NCBI RefSeq assembly: GCF_007673235.1
Contig: NZ_VDZH01000001.1
Location: 363,261 to 427,260, forward strand
Origin: Curtobacterium pusillum
GTDB lineage: Bacteria > Actinomycetota > Actinomycetes > Actinomycetales > Microbacteriaceae
Reading direction: 5' to 3'
Length of the DNA: 64,000 nucleotides
Below, piece after piece: positions 52,020-60,405 of the stretch; within the stretch, counting starts at the first letter, position 1, and each line of letters begins with the position of its first letter. The notes under the pieces are model-generated. The model was not told the DNA's origin and searched no databases. It worked only from the letters and a program-made list of their open reading frames with translations. The position numbers and the translations under genes were made by a program.

Positions 52020-52784
52020 GTGAGCAACCCCCTCGCCCCCGGATCCCTCGCCGACACGCGCGCCCTCGTCACGGGGTCGTCCCGCGGCATCGGTGCCGAC
52101 ACCGTCGCGTACCTGGCCGAGGCCGGCGCCAAGGTCGTCGTGAACTACCGCAACAAGGCCAAGCGCGCCGAGCAGATCGCCGAGAAGATCGTCGCCGGCG
52201 GTGGCTCGGCCCTGGCGGTCGGCGCCGACCTGACCGACCACGACTCCGTCCAGGCGATGGTCGACACCGTCGTGCAGGAGTGGGGCGGCATCGACCTCCT
52301 CGTCCTGAACGCCTCCGGCGGCATGGAGTCCGGCTTCGGCGAGGACTACGCGCTGCGTCTCAACCGCGACGCCCAGGTCGACATGCTGCAGACCGCCGTC
52401 CCGCACATGCCCGCCGGTTCCCGCGTGGTGTTCGTCACGAGCCACCAGGCGCACTTCGTCGAGACCGCGGAGACGATGGACGAGTACGTCCCGGTCGCGA
52501 AGAGCAAGCGCGCCGGCGAACTCGCCCTCCGCGAGCTCATCCCGCAGCTCGAGGCCGCCGACATCGAGTTCGTCGTCGTCTCCGGGGACATGATCGAGGG
52601 CACGATCACCGCCACGCTCCTGAACCGCCTGAACCCCGGCGCCATCGAGGGTCGTCGGCAGGAGGTCGGCAAGCTCTACAGCGTGTCCGAGTTCGCGGCC
52701 GAGATCGCCGCGGCCGCCGTCGAGCCGATCCCGGCGGACCACACCAAGCTCGTCGGCGACGTCAGCGGCTTCACCGCATCGTAG
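52020..52784 (+). CDS. SDR family oxidoreductase (atypical active site)
   Basis: A 254-residue short-chain reductase fold. The Rossmann motif is VTGSSRGIGADTVAYLAE near residue 18, and the second motif is VLNASGGM in place of NAG. The catalytic region reads DEYVPVAKSKRAGEL. The Lys is five or seven residues after the Tyr rather than four, so the canonical YxxxK is absent. The Ser position is in VFVTSHQAHF. It may bind NAD(P) with a changed mechanism. GTG at 52020, with GGAG upstream. A -10 TAGGCT (51970-51975) gives a leader of about 45 nt. Substrate unknown. Confidence 0.82.
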   Translation: MSNPLAPGSLADTRALVTGSSRGIGADTVAYLAEAGAKVVVNYRNKAKRAEQIAEKIVAGGGSALAVGADLTDHDSVQAMVDTVVQEWGGIDLLVLNASGGMESGFGEDYALRLNRDAQVDMLQTAVPHMPAGSRVVFVTSHQAHFVETAETMDEYVPVAKSKRAGELALRELIPQLEAADIEFVVVSGDMIEGTITATLLNRLNPGAIEGRRQEVGKLYSVSEFAAEIAAAAVEPIPADHTKLVGDVSGFTAS

Positions 52785-52794
52785 CGGGCACCGG

Positions 52795-52800
52795 TAGCCT
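52795..52800 (+). promoter_or_regulatory. -10 hexamer of Nudix gene
   Basis: TAGCCT, 7 nt before GTG at 52808. Confidence 0.5.
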
Positions 52801-52807
52801 CGGCCGC

Positions 52808-53263
52808 GTGACTGCTGCGCCCGGACTCCGACGGACCTCCCGCATCCTCCTGCTCGACCCCGAAGGGCGGGTGTTCCTCATGGACACCAAGGCCCCGTCG
52901 TCGGACGGTTTCCACCGCTGGATCACGCCCGGCGGCGGCGTCGACCCGGGGGAGGATCACCGTCAGGCGGCGATCCGGGAGCTCCGCGAGGAGACGGGCA
53001 TCGTCATCGAGGACCCCGGCGCACCGGTGTGGTCGTGGGACTTCGCGGTGGACTGGGACGAGGCCGACCACGACCGCGGGCACTCCGAGTTCTACGTCGT
53101 CCGGACGCCGGGCTTCGTGCTCTCCGACGCCGAGTGGACGGACGACGAGCAGGTCGACATCCTGGCCTCGCGCTGGTGGACCGCCGACGAGCTCGACGCG
53201 ACCGACGAGGCGTTCGAGCCCGCCGAACTCCCGGAGCTGGTCCGCCGCCACGGTTCGCACTGA
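52808..53263 (+). CDS. Nudix hydrolase
   Basis: A 151-residue Nudix protein that hydrolyses a nucleoside diphosphate linked to another group. The Nudix box is GGGVDPGEDHRQAAIRELRE followed by ETGI, at about residues 41-63. It has all conserved Gly, Arg and Glu residues. The preceding FHRWITPGG matches the usual lead-in. The C-terminal half is acidic, with ASRWWTADELDAT typical of the fold. The exact substrate is not predictable. GTG with leaderless spacing. Monocistronic. Confidence 0.9.
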   Translation: MTAAPGLRRTSRILLLDPEGRVFLMDTKAPSSDGFHRWITPGGGVDPGEDHRQAAIRELREETGIVIEDPGAPVWSWDFAVDWDEADHDRGHSEFYVVRTPGFVLSDAEWTDDEQVDILASRWWTADELDATDEAFEPAELPELVRRHGSH

Positions 53264-53302
53264 GGCCGGACACCCGCCACCGGACACCGCCCGACGTCGG
53301 TC

Positions 53303-53308
53303 GTAGGT
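53303..53308 (+). promoter_or_regulatory. -10 hexamer of thermonuclease gene
   Basis: TAGGTT, 7 nt before ATG at 53316. Confidence 0.5.
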
Positions 53309-53315
53309 TGTGCCC

Positions 53316-53975
53316 ATGGCCAGGGGCGTCCGGATCGCCGTCACGACCGTCGTCGTCGCGGCGGTCGCCGCGACCGCTGCCGCGGTCTGGATCGCGCAGG
53401 CCGAACCGTCGGACCCGCCCACGGCACGCGCATCGGCCGGCCACGCACCGACGCCGGCCGGTCCGCCGTCGCTGGTCGCGCCTCCCGAGGGTCCCGGTGG
53501 TCAGCCTGGAGGCGCGTCGCCGTCACCGACGCAGCCACCTGCCCGCCCCGCGGCGGCCTTCGCGATGACCGTCCGGTACGTCTACGACGGGGACACGCTG
53601 CAGTTGCAGCTCGACACCGCGAACGCGGTGGTCACCACGACGAACCCGATCCGGGTGCGCCTGATCGGGGTGGACACCCCGGAGGCGCAGCCGACGGCGC
53701 AGTGCTGGTCGGCCGAGGCAACGGATGCCTTGCGGCGACTCGCACCGGTCGGGTCGCGGATCTGGGTCGCGCCGGACCGGGACTCGTGGGACGACTACGG
53801 ACGACGCCTGTTCAGCGCGTGGACGGACGACGGGCGGTTCATCGAGGGGGAGCTGGTGGCCTCCGGGGCAGCGAAGGCGATCCGGGTCTGGCCGAACGTC
53901 ACGAACCACCCGTACCTGTCCGGGCTCGAGCAGCGTGCCGCGAGCGAGCGGAAGGGCCGGTGGGGCGGGTGCTGA
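53316..53975 (+). CDS. Thermonuclease (SNase-like) family protein, exported
   Basis: A 219-residue staphylococcal-nuclease-like protein. A membrane/signal helix at residues 5-28 (VRIAVTTVVVAAVAATAAAV) is followed by a Pro/Gly/Ala linker of about 50 residues. The nuclease domain is at about residues 85-219. VRYVYDGDTLQLQL and RVRLIGVDTPEAQPT carry the calcium and catalytic sites, then DDYGRRLFSAW and the C-terminal KGRWGGC. The linker DNA contains a family A repeat pair (GCGCCTCC at 53478-53485 and GGAGGCGC at 53508-53515). It is likely a secreted or surface DNase/RNase. ATG at 53316, leaderless. Confidence 0.87.
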   Translation: MARGVRIAVTTVVVAAVAATAAAVWIAQAEPSDPPTARASAGHAPTPAGPPSLVAPPEGPGGQPGGASPSPTQPPARPAAAFAMTVRYVYDGDTLQLQLDTANAVVTTTNPIRVRLIGVDTPEAQPTAQCWSAEATDALRRLAPVGSRIWVAPDRDSWDDYGRRLFSAWTDDGRFIEGELVASGAAKAIRVWPNVTNHPYLSGLEQRAASERKGRWGGC

Positions 53976-54005
53976 TCGTCCTCGCACGACGTCGGTGCCC
54001 ACCGG

Positions 54006-54011
54006 TACCCT
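54006..54011 (+). promoter_or_regulatory. -10 hexamer of UvrA-paralogue gene
   Basis: TACCCT, 7 nt before ATG at 54019. Confidence 0.5.
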
Positions 54012-54018
54012 GATCGAC

Positions 54019-56385
54019 ATGCATACCACTGCCGAGCACGCCGCGGACAGCCGCGACCGCATCCGGGTCCGGGGTGCGCGGGAGAACACCCTGCGGGACG
54101 TCGACGTCGACCTCCCGAAGCGCCGGCTGACGGTCTTCACGGGGGTGTCCGGCTCGGGGAAGAGCTCGCTCGTGTTCGCGACGATCGCCGCCGAGTCGCA
54201 GCGGATGATCAACGAGACGTACAGCGCGTTCCTGCAGGGGTTCATGCCGTCGTTGGCGCGGCCCGACGTCGACGTGCTCGACGGCCTCACCACGGCGATC
54301 GTCGTCGACCAGGAGCGCATCGGTGCGGATCCCCGCTCCACCGTCGGCACCGTGACCGACGCGAATGCGATGCTCCGCGTGCTCTTCAGCCGCCTCGGCA
54401 CGCCGCACGTGGGTGGCCCGAACGCGTTCTCGTTCAACCTCGCGACCGTGACTGCTGGTGGGGCGATCACCGTGCAGAAGGGCAAGGACGCCAAGGCCGA
54501 GAAGGTCTCGTTCTCCCGGTTGGGCGGCATGTGCGCGGACTGCGAGGGGCGCGGCTCCGTCACCGACATCGACCTCACTCAGCTGTTCGACGACAGCAAG
54601 GCACTCGCCGACGGGGCGATCACCATCCCCGGGTACGGCACGGACGGCTGGAACGTGCGGATGTTCGCCGAGTCCGGGTACTTCGACAAGGACACCCCGA
54701 TCCGCGACTTCACCGAGCAGGAGCGCCAGGACTTCCTGTACCGCGAGCCGACGAAGCAGAAGATCGCCGGGATCAACATGACGTACGAGGGGCTGGTGCC
54801 GCGGGTCCGACGGTCGTTCCTGCAGAAGGACCGCGAAGCGATGCAGCCGCACATCCGTGCCTTCGTCGACCGCGCGGTCACCTTCACGACCTGCCCGGCC
54901 TGTGCCGGCACCCGGCTGAACGATGTCGCTCGCTCGTCGAAGATCGCGGGCAAGAGCATCGCCGACGTCTGCACCATGCAGATCACCGACCTGGCGACCT
55001 GGCTGCACGCACTCGACGAACCGAGCGTGGGCCCGCTGCTCGACGGGCTCCGCGACGCCGTGGACTCCTTCGTCGAGATCGGGCTCGGGTACCTGTCGCT
55101 CGACCGCCCCACCGGCACGCTCTCCGGCGGCGAGGGACAGCGCGTGAAGATGGTGAAGCACCTCGGATCGTCCCTGAGCGACGTCACGTACGTCTTCGAC
55201 GAGCCGAGCACCGGCCTCCACCCGCACGACATCGAGCGGATGAACGGGCTGCTGCTGCGCCTCCGTGACAAGGGGAACACCGTGCTCGTGGTGGAGCACA
55301 AGCCCGAGGTCATCGCGATCGCGGACCACGTGGTCGACCTCGGTCCCGGGGCCGGCACGAACGGCGGGTCCCTCTGCTACGAGGGGCCGGTCGAGGGCCT
55401 CCGGGGAAGTGACACCGTCACCGGCAAGCACCTCGACGACCGTGTCACGGTGAAGTCCGCCGTGCGGGAGCGCACCGGGGTCATCGAGATCCGCGGCGCG
55501 TCGGCGCACAACCTCCAGGGCATCGACGTCGACGTCCCGACCGGGGTGCTCACCGTCGTCACGGGTGTCGCCGGGTCGGGCAAGAGCACGCTCATCCACG
55601 GTTCGCTCTCCCCGCTCGAGGGCGTCGTCGCGATCGACCAGGGCGCGATCCGGGGCTCGCGCCGTAGCAACCCGGCGACCTACACCGGGCTCCTCGAACC
55701 GATCCGCAAGGCGTTCGCGAAGGCCAACGGCGTGAAGCCCGCCCTGTTCAGCGCCAACTCCGAGGGTGCCTGCCCGGCGTGCAACGGCGCCGGCGTGATC
55801 TACACCGACCTCGGCATGATGGCCGGGATCGCCACCCCCTGCACCGAGTGCGACGGCAAGCGCTTCGACCAGTCGGTGCTCGAGTACCACCTGGGCGGGA
55901 AGGACATCAGCGAGGTCCTCGCGATGCCCGTCGCCGACGCCGAGCAGTTCTTCGCAGCGGGGGAGTCGAGGATCCCGGCGGCGCACGCGATCCTCTCGCG
56001 CCTGGTCGACGTCGGGCTCGGGTACCTGACGATCGGGCAGCCCCTGACGACGCTCTCCGGCGGTGAACGGCAGCGACTCAAGCTCGCGACGCGCCTCGGC
56101 GAGCCCGGCGGTGTGATCGTCCTCGACGAGCCGACGACCGGCTTGCACCTGGCGGACGTCGCGCAGCTGCTCGGGCTGCTCGACCGGATGGTCGAGGCCG
56201 GACGCTCGGTCGTCGTGATCGAGCACCACCAGGCCGTGATGGCCCACGCCGACTGGCTCATCGACCTCGGACCGGGTGCCGGACACGACGGTGGGCGCAT
56301 CGTCTTCGAGGGGACGCCGGCCGAGCTGGTCGCGGCACGGTCCACGCTGACGGGAGAGCACCTGGCGGCCTACGTGGGAGCCTGA
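54019..56385 (+). CDS. UvrA-family ABC ATPase (short paralogue)
   Basis: A 788-residue UvrA-like protein, about 160 residues shorter than true UvrA. ABC domain 1: Walker A GVSGSGKSSLVF near residue 45, signature LSGGEGQRVKM, Walker B YVFDEPSTGLHPHD. ABC domain 2: GVAGSGKSTLIHGS, LSGGERQRLKLATR and VIVLDEPTTGLHL. Zinc-finger cysteines are CADCEGRG, CPACAGT, CPACNGAG and CTECDGKR. The UvrB-binding insert typical of UvrA appears reduced. Such proteins have been linked to resistance against DNA-binding drugs or to specialised repair. ATG at 54019 is leaderless. Not in an operon with uvrB or uvrC. Confidence 0.88.
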   Translation: MHTTAEHAADSRDRIRVRGARENTLRDVDVDLPKRRLTVFTGVSGSGKSSLVFATIAAESQRMINETYSAFLQGFMPSLARPDVDVLDGLTTAIVVDQERIGADPRSTVGTVTDANAMLRVLFSRLGTPHVGGPNAFSFNLATVTAGGAITVQKGKDAKAEKVSFSRLGGMCADCEGRGSVTDIDLTQLFDDSKALADGAITIPGYGTDGWNVRMFAESGYFDKDTPIRDFTEQERQDFLYREPTKQKIAGINMTYEGLVPRVRRSFLQKDREAMQPHIRAFVDRAVTFTTCPACAGTRLNDVARSSKIAGKSIADVCTMQITDLATWLHALDEPSVGPLLDGLRDAVDSFVEIGLGYLSLDRPTGTLSGGEGQRVKMVKHLGSSLSDVTYVFDEPSTGLHPHDIERMNGLLLRLRDKGNTVLVVEHKPEVIAIADHVVDLGPGAGTNGGSLCYEGPVEGLRGSDTVTGKHLDDRVTVKSAVRERTGVIEIRGASAHNLQGIDVDVPTGVLTVVTGVAGSGKSTLIHGSLSPLEGVVAIDQGAIRGSRRSNPATYTGLLEPIRKAFAKANGVKPALFSANSEGACPACNGAGVIYTDLGMMAGIATPCTECDGKRFDQSVLEYHLGGKDISEVLAMPVADAEQFFAAGESRIPAAHAILSRLVDVGLGYLTIGQPLTTLSGGERQRLKLATRLGEPGGVIVLDEPTTGLHLADVAQLLGLLDRMVEAGRSVVVIEHHQAVMAHADWLIDLGPGAGHDGGRIVFEGTPAELVAARSTLTGEHLAAYVGA

Positions 56386-56514
56386 ACCGTCGCGGGGACC
56401 GGGATCGGGGTACGGATCACCTGAGCCGAACTCACGGCATCGGACTACCGTCTGCTTCGGCGTCGAGTCACCCGGTACCCGCCGGGCGGGCGCCCTCATC
56501 GAGGAGGCACCACC

Positions 56515-56784
56515 ATGACCACACCCGTTGCACGCAGTTCCAACAGCGGACTCGCGATCGCCGGACTCGTCCTCGGCATCGTCGGGCTCGTGCTGGCGTT
56601 CTTCATCCCCATCATCGGCCTGATCCTGGGCATCGTCGGCCTGGTGCTCGCTCTCGTGGCGCGCAACCGTGGCGCCGGCAGCCGTGGCGTCCTGCTCGGC
56701 GGCATCATCATCAGCGCCATCGCGATCGTGGCAGCGATCGCCAACTGGATCATCGGCGCGATGATCGTCGCCAACACCATGTGA
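56515..56784 (+). CDS. DUF4190-like small membrane protein
   Basis: An 89-residue protein made of two hydrophobic hairpins. SGLAIAGLVLGIVGLVLAFF and IPIIGLILGIVGLVLALVAR are near-repeats of each other, followed by a third helix GGIIISAIAIVAAIANWIIG. This is the DUF4190 layout, seen in many actinobacterial envelope proteins of unknown function. The internal repeat suggests duplication of one helical hairpin. ATG is preceded by GAGGAGG. A TACCGT at about 56446 is a possible -10. Monocistronic. Confidence 0.78.
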   Translation: MTTPVARSSNSGLAIAGLVLGIVGLVLAFFIPIIGLILGIVGLVLALVARNRGAGSRGVLLGGIIISAIAIVAAIANWIIGAMIVANTM

Positions 56785-56893
56785 GTCGCCGACGTCATGT
56801 GAGTTGGCGAACGTCAGCGAGGCTGGCCGGCAGTGATGCCGGCGCGTCTCGCCGCGTCGTGGGCCCGTCCACGCACACCCAGGCTGACCCGCG

Positions 56894-56899
56894 TACCGT
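56894..56899 (+). promoter_or_regulatory. -10 hexamer of small acidic protein gene
   Basis: TACCGT, 7 nt before ATG at 56907. Confidence 0.5.
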
Positions 56900-56906
56900 C
56901 CCGCGC

Positions 56907-57083
56907 ATGAGCTACAGCCAGCCAGACCCAGCCGAAGAGACCACCCAGAGCGAGGCGCCGGAGCAGCCCGACACGGACCGCGAGGTCCTGGAGGAACGTG
57001 ACGACGAACAGGCCGCGCTCGAGATCGACGCGGACGACGTGCCCGTCGACGGCGAGGACCCGAAGGCCGACTCCGAGTCCTGA
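56907..57083 (+). CDS. Small acidic protein
   Basis: A 58-residue protein that is about one third Asp and Glu, with no hydrophobic core and no cysteine. It opens MSYSQPDPAEETTQSEAPEQ and ends ADSES. It is probably intrinsically disordered. The leaderless promoter spacing at 56894 and the good start support a real gene. Size and acidity recall Pup-like or other disordered small proteins. However, the C-terminus (DSES) lacks the Gly-Gly-Glu/Gln ending of Pup, so it is not Pup. Function unknown. Convergent with ddl across 28 bp. Confidence 0.6.
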   Translation: MSYSQPDPAEETTQSEAPEQPDTDREVLEERDDEQAALEIDADDVPVDGEDPKADSES

Positions 57084-57111
57084 GCGCTCGCTCGCCGGAC
57101 GCTCGGCGGGG

Positions 57112-58095
57112 TCAGTCGTCGTCTCGGAACGTGGCCTCCACGAGTGCCCGGACGAGATCGACGTAGGGCAGTCCGACCGCCGCGAACATCCTCGGCACCT
57201 GCGACTGCTCGGTGAATCCCGGTGACGTGTTCACCTCGTTGAGGACGACGCCGTCGTCGGTGACGAAGAAGTCGAACCGCGCGACCCCGGCGCACCCGAT
57301 CGTGTCGTACAACGTCCGCGCCGCCTGCTCGATCGCGGCGTGCTGACCTTCGGAGATCCGAGCCGGCACCGTGAACTGCGCCGAGCCGTCGTACTTCTCG
57401 GCACGGCCGAACACCGCACCGTCGGCGACGCCAATCTCCAGGGTCGCTCCGGACCGGAGTGCCCCGGACCGATCGCGGAGGACGGCGATGTCGACCTCGC
57501 GCCCGGTGACGAACGACTCGGCGAGGACGTCGTCGCTGGCCTCCCGTGCCAGTTCGACCGCGGCCGCGTACTCGTCGGCCTGCCGGACGACGGAGACGCC
57601 GTTGCTCGAGCCGCCCGTCGTCGGCTTCACCACGAACGGCGGGTCGAGCGGGAGCGCGTCGATGGCATCGGCTCGTCGCAGCAGCACGGCGGGTGCCGTG
57701 CGGATCCCGACCGCCTCGGCGACGGTCTTCGTGACCCACTTGTCGATCCCGAGCGCGCCGGCCCGGACGGGAGAGCCGACGACCGGGACACCGATCATGC
57801 CGAGCAGGCCGGCGGCGGCACCGTCCTCACCGTGCACACCGTGGAGTGCCGGGAACGCCGCGTCACAGGTGGTGAGCAGGGCGACCGCCGCGCTCGGCGT
57901 CAGCGCGGCGCCGTCGGTGTGCCGCCAGCGTCCCGCCCGGTCGATGGTGAGCGGGACCGCGTCGAGGCCGAGGGTTCGGACCGCGCGGGTGACGGCGGCG
58001 GCGGACGCGAGCGACACCTCGTGCTCGTCGTTCGCCCCGCCGCCGATGACGGCGACACGCGTCGGAGGGTGCAGGGGAGCGGTGGGTTCAGGCAA
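57112..58095 (-). CDS. ddl: D-alanine--D-alanine ligase family protein
   Basis: ATP-grasp enzyme of 327 residues that joins two D-Ala for peptidoglycan. N-terminal AVIGGGANDEHEVSLASA is the conserved GGxSxEHEVSLxSA. ATP-grasp residues are PFVVKPTTGGSSNGVSVV and VARFDFFVTDDGVVLNEVNTSPGFTEQS. The active-site loop reads AEKYDGSAQFTVPA, keeping the Lys-Tyr of D-Ala-D-Ala ligases rather than the VanA form. Start is TTG at 58095, inside the end of alr (8-bp overlap), so both are made together. Possibly an accessory copy beside the chromosomal ddl; not testable here. Confidence 0.88.
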   Translation of the reverse strand: MPEPTAPLHPPTRVAVIGGGANDEHEVSLASAAAVTRAVRTLGLDAVPLTIDRAGRWRHTDGAALTPSAAVALLTTCDAAFPALHGVHGEDGAAAGLLGMIGVPVVGSPVRAGALGIDKWVTKTVAEAVGIRTAPAVLLRRADAIDALPLDPPFVVKPTTGGSSNGVSVVRQADEYAAAVELAREASDDVLAESFVTGREVDIAVLRDRSGALRSGATLEIGVADGAVFGRAEKYDGSAQFTVPARISEGQHAAIEQAARTLYDTIGCAGVARFDFFVTDDGVVLNEVNTSPGFTEQSQVPRMFAAVGLPYVDLVRALVEATFRDDD

Positions 58096-59218
58096 CGACG
58101 GCCTCCGGGGTCGTGGTGGTGCGGTGGACCCGGGCGACTCGGCTGCCGATCCGGGTGACGATCTCGTGCTCGATGGTGTCCGACCAGCCAGCCCAGTCCC
58201 GGACCGTCGGTCCGCCGTCGTGCCCGCGGCCGAAGAGCGTCACGGTCTCACCGAGGGCCAGCCGGTCGTCTCCGGTGTCGACGACGACCATGTCCATCGA
58301 GAACCGTCCGACCAGTGGCCGTCGGCGTCCGCGCACCAGGACCTCCGCGCGCTCCGAGGCAGCACGGGGGAGTCCGTCGCCGAAGCCGAGGGGGAGCAGC
58401 GCCAGGTTCGTCCGGCGGTCCGCCACGTGGTCGAGTCCGTACCCGATGCCCGTTCCGGCGTCGACCGACCGGGTGCCGACGACGGGCGCGGTGAGCGAGA
58501 GCGTCGGCTCCAGGTCCGTCGACGTCCCGGACGGGTCGATGCCGAAGAGGCCCGCCCCGATGCGGTGCACGTCGTACCCGTCGCCGACACCGGTGACCGT
58601 GGCCGCGGTGGCGGCGAGGTGCGTGACGAACCCCGAGAGCCCGCGTCGTCGGGCGGTGCGGACGGCGTTCGCGAACAGGAGCTGCTCGCGGACGTTCTGC
58701 GGATCACCGGGTCGGTCCGCGCAGGACATGTGCCCCATGACCCCGACGACGCGGATGATGCCCGCGGCCTCCAGCTCGCGTGCCGCCGTGCAGAGTGCCT
58801 GCCAGGTCGTCGGCGCCGCACCGTCTCGGGCCATGCCGACATCGGCGTGCAGGTGCACACGCGCACGGCGACCGGTCCGCGCGGCGGCACGGCTCACCGC
58901 GCTGAGCAGCTCCGGCCCGGACACGGCCACGTCGACCCCGGAGTGCAGTGCGGCGTCGAAGTCGGCGTCCACGGGGTTCAGCCAGCACAGGACCGGGACA
59001 TCGCTGACGTGCGCACGGATCGCGAGCGCCTCGTCGATGGTGGTCACGCCGATCGAGGTCGCGCCGGCCGCGACGACCGACTCGGCGATCGCGCCGTGTC
59101 CGAACCCGTCGGCCTTCAGGACCGCCATCACCCGGCCGCCCGTGCGCGCGGTGAAGACGGCCGTGTTGGCGCGGACCGCGTCGTCGTGGACGACGAGCTG
59201 CGGGGCTGATGACGACAT
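58088..59218 (-). CDS. alr: Alanine racemase
   Basis: PLP-dependent racemase of 376 residues that makes D-Ala. The PLP-binding Lys35 is in VMAVLKADGFGHGA. The barrel continues through GVTTIDEALAIRA, VHLHADVGMARDG and VVGVMGHMSCAD. The catalytic Tyr is in AGTGIGYGLDHV, and the C-terminal beta domain has RPLVGRFSMDMVVVD. It differs from common Alr in several places (VAVSGPELLSAVS), so broader amino acid racemisation is possible. ATG at 59218 is preceded by GAGGAGG, with -10 TACTCT about 50 nt upstream (minus). Forms an operon with ddl. Confidence 0.88.
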   Translation of the reverse strand: MSSSAPQLVVHDDAVRANTAVFTARTGGRVMAVLKADGFGHGAIAESVVAAGATSIGVTTIDEALAIRAHVSDVPVLCWLNPVDADFDAALHSGVDVAVSGPELLSAVSRAAARTGRRARVHLHADVGMARDGAAPTTWQALCTAARELEAAGIIRVVGVMGHMSCADRPGDPQNVREQLLFANAVRTARRRGLSGFVTHLAATAATVTGVGDGYDVHRIGAGLFGIDPSGTSTDLEPTLSLTAPVVGTRSVDAGTGIGYGLDHVADRRTNLALLPLGFGDGLPRAASERAEVLVRGRRRPLVGRFSMDMVVVDTGDDRLALGETVTLFGRGHDGGPTVRDWAGWSDTIEHEIVTRIGSRVARVHRTTTTPEAVVA

Positions 59219-59350
59219 GGGGCCTCCTCGGGCGCTGCGACTGGGATGCAGAGTACGAGCCTGCCGTCGTCGACCGGCGGCCGCATCGGCCGCACGGACG
59301 ACGCGGCTCGCCGCGCGACCGATGTCGGTCAAGTCCCGCGGATGAGGGCT

Positions 59351-59410
59351 GTCGGCCTGCAGGCGCGCATCACGTGAGCCGGCCGTCCTGTGCGACCCGT
59401 GCCTCCCAGA
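59351..59410. repeat. Diverged family A copy
   Basis: GTCGGCCTGCAGGCGCGCATCACGTGAG-like block sharing ATCACGTGAG with the copy at 60406-60463, and GTGCCTCCCAG as the decayed other arm. It lies in the 408-bp gap 59219-59626, which holds no gene but contains the alr promoter and the orphan-gene promoter. Confidence 0.6.
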
Positions 59411-59540
59411 CGGACGGTGCGCCGCTGCGGTCATCTACCAGCATCTTCTGACCTCCGGCATTCCCTCGGTGAACCGGGTGTCGCTGCCGATGGCGCCCAG
59501 TGCGTACGCGATCGCGCAAGTTGACCCCACTGACAACATC

Positions 59541-59584
59541 GCAATATGCAAACATTGGACATTCCAACATACATATTGCATACT
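59541..59584 (+). promoter_or_regulatory. AT-rich promoter with dyad symmetry
   Basis: TTGGAC (59555-59560), 18 nt, CATACT (59579-59584) is a good housekeeping-type promoter. It is overlapped by an imperfect 18-19-bp dyad running GCAATATGCAAACATTGGA to TCCAACATACATATTGC (59541-59579). A second TTGACC lies at 59521. The segment is far more AT-rich than the surroundings. Confidence 0.6.
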
Positions 59585-59626
59585 GAATGTACACTCTTCG
59601 ACCCGATGAAACAGAAGGAGCTCCCC

Positions 59627-60376
59627 TTGTCACAGGACCGCCTATGGTTCCTCTTGACCGCCACCGTGCGGCCCAACCTCACGAAGAAGCTGGCGGTCGT
59701 CGATCCGAGCGTCAGGCTGCGCCAGTACCAGGAGGCGCTCCGGTCATGGGTCGAGGTGGCCCGGGAGCAGGACGCGCACATTGCCATCGTGGAGACCAGT
59801 GGGTTCGAGCGAGCAGCGTTCCTCGCCGCTGTCGACGCCAGTGATCAAGGAAGGATCACGTTCGTCAACTACGAGCCTTCGGCTGCTGTCATCGGCAGGG
59901 GGATCGGGTACATCGAATGGCAGGCCATCCGCTTCGCGCTCGAGACCGTCGGCTTCCATGCTGACGATACGGTCTACAAGGTGACCGGCCGTCTCACGGT
60001 CACGAACCCGAAGGCAGTCTTCGGACGGCTTGAACCGAACGGGGTTCGCCTACGGACACGTATCGACGGCTCGCATTCGGACACGCGCGTGCTCGGTGCA
60101 TCTGTGGCCGTCTGGCGAGATGTGCTCTTGCCGGCAGCTGCTGATGTCGACTACGACAGGAGGATCGAGATCGAGCACACCGTGGCGGCACGCGTGCGTC
60201 ATGCCCGGACCCTCGGTCGTGTGTCGGTGTCGAGATTCCCTCGCCGGCCGCGTTTCGCGGGGCAGTCCGGAACGAACGGGGCCATCTACTCGCCGTGGAA
60301 GGTCGCTCTGCAGGGAGCTGTGGTCCGACCGTGGGAGCCGGTCATCGCGATCGCGGCGCGCTCGATCTCGCGGTGA
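59627..60376 (+). CDS. Hypothetical protein with AT-rich promoter
   Basis: A 249-residue protein I do not recognise. The TTG start at 59627 is preceded by a strong AAGGAG 6 nt away, while earlier ATGs (59546, 59606) lie in the promoter and leader. It opens SQDRLWFLLTATVRPNLTKK and has IVETSGFERAAFLAAVDASD, then VNYEPSAAVIGRGIGYIEWQ. The middle is alpha/beta-like. The C-terminal third is Arg-rich. No signal peptide or membrane helix. It looks vaguely like proteins found in polysaccharide loci, but I cannot name a family. The dyad-covered promoter and strong ribosome site, unlike the leaderless neighbours, suggest acquisition by transfer; this is inference. Confidence 0.7.
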   Translation: MSQDRLWFLLTATVRPNLTKKLAVVDPSVRLRQYQEALRSWVEVAREQDAHIAIVETSGFERAAFLAAVDASDQGRITFVNYEPSAAVIGRGIGYIEWQAIRFALETVGFHADDTVYKVTGRLTVTNPKAVFGRLEPNGVRLRTRIDGSHSDTRVLGASVAVWRDVLLPAAADVDYDRRIEIEHTVAARVRHARTLGRVSVSRFPRRPRFAGQSGTNGAIYSPWKVALQGAVVRPWEPVIAIAARSISR

Positions 60377-60405
60377 CGCGTCCGCCGTCGGCGCATCAGG
60401 CTGTC

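Noticed and set aside
56907..57083. Small acidic protein as Pup (prokaryotic ubiquitin-like protein)
   Set aside because: It ends DSES rather than GG-Glu/Gln and lacks the conserved Pup C-terminal helix, although size and charge are similar.
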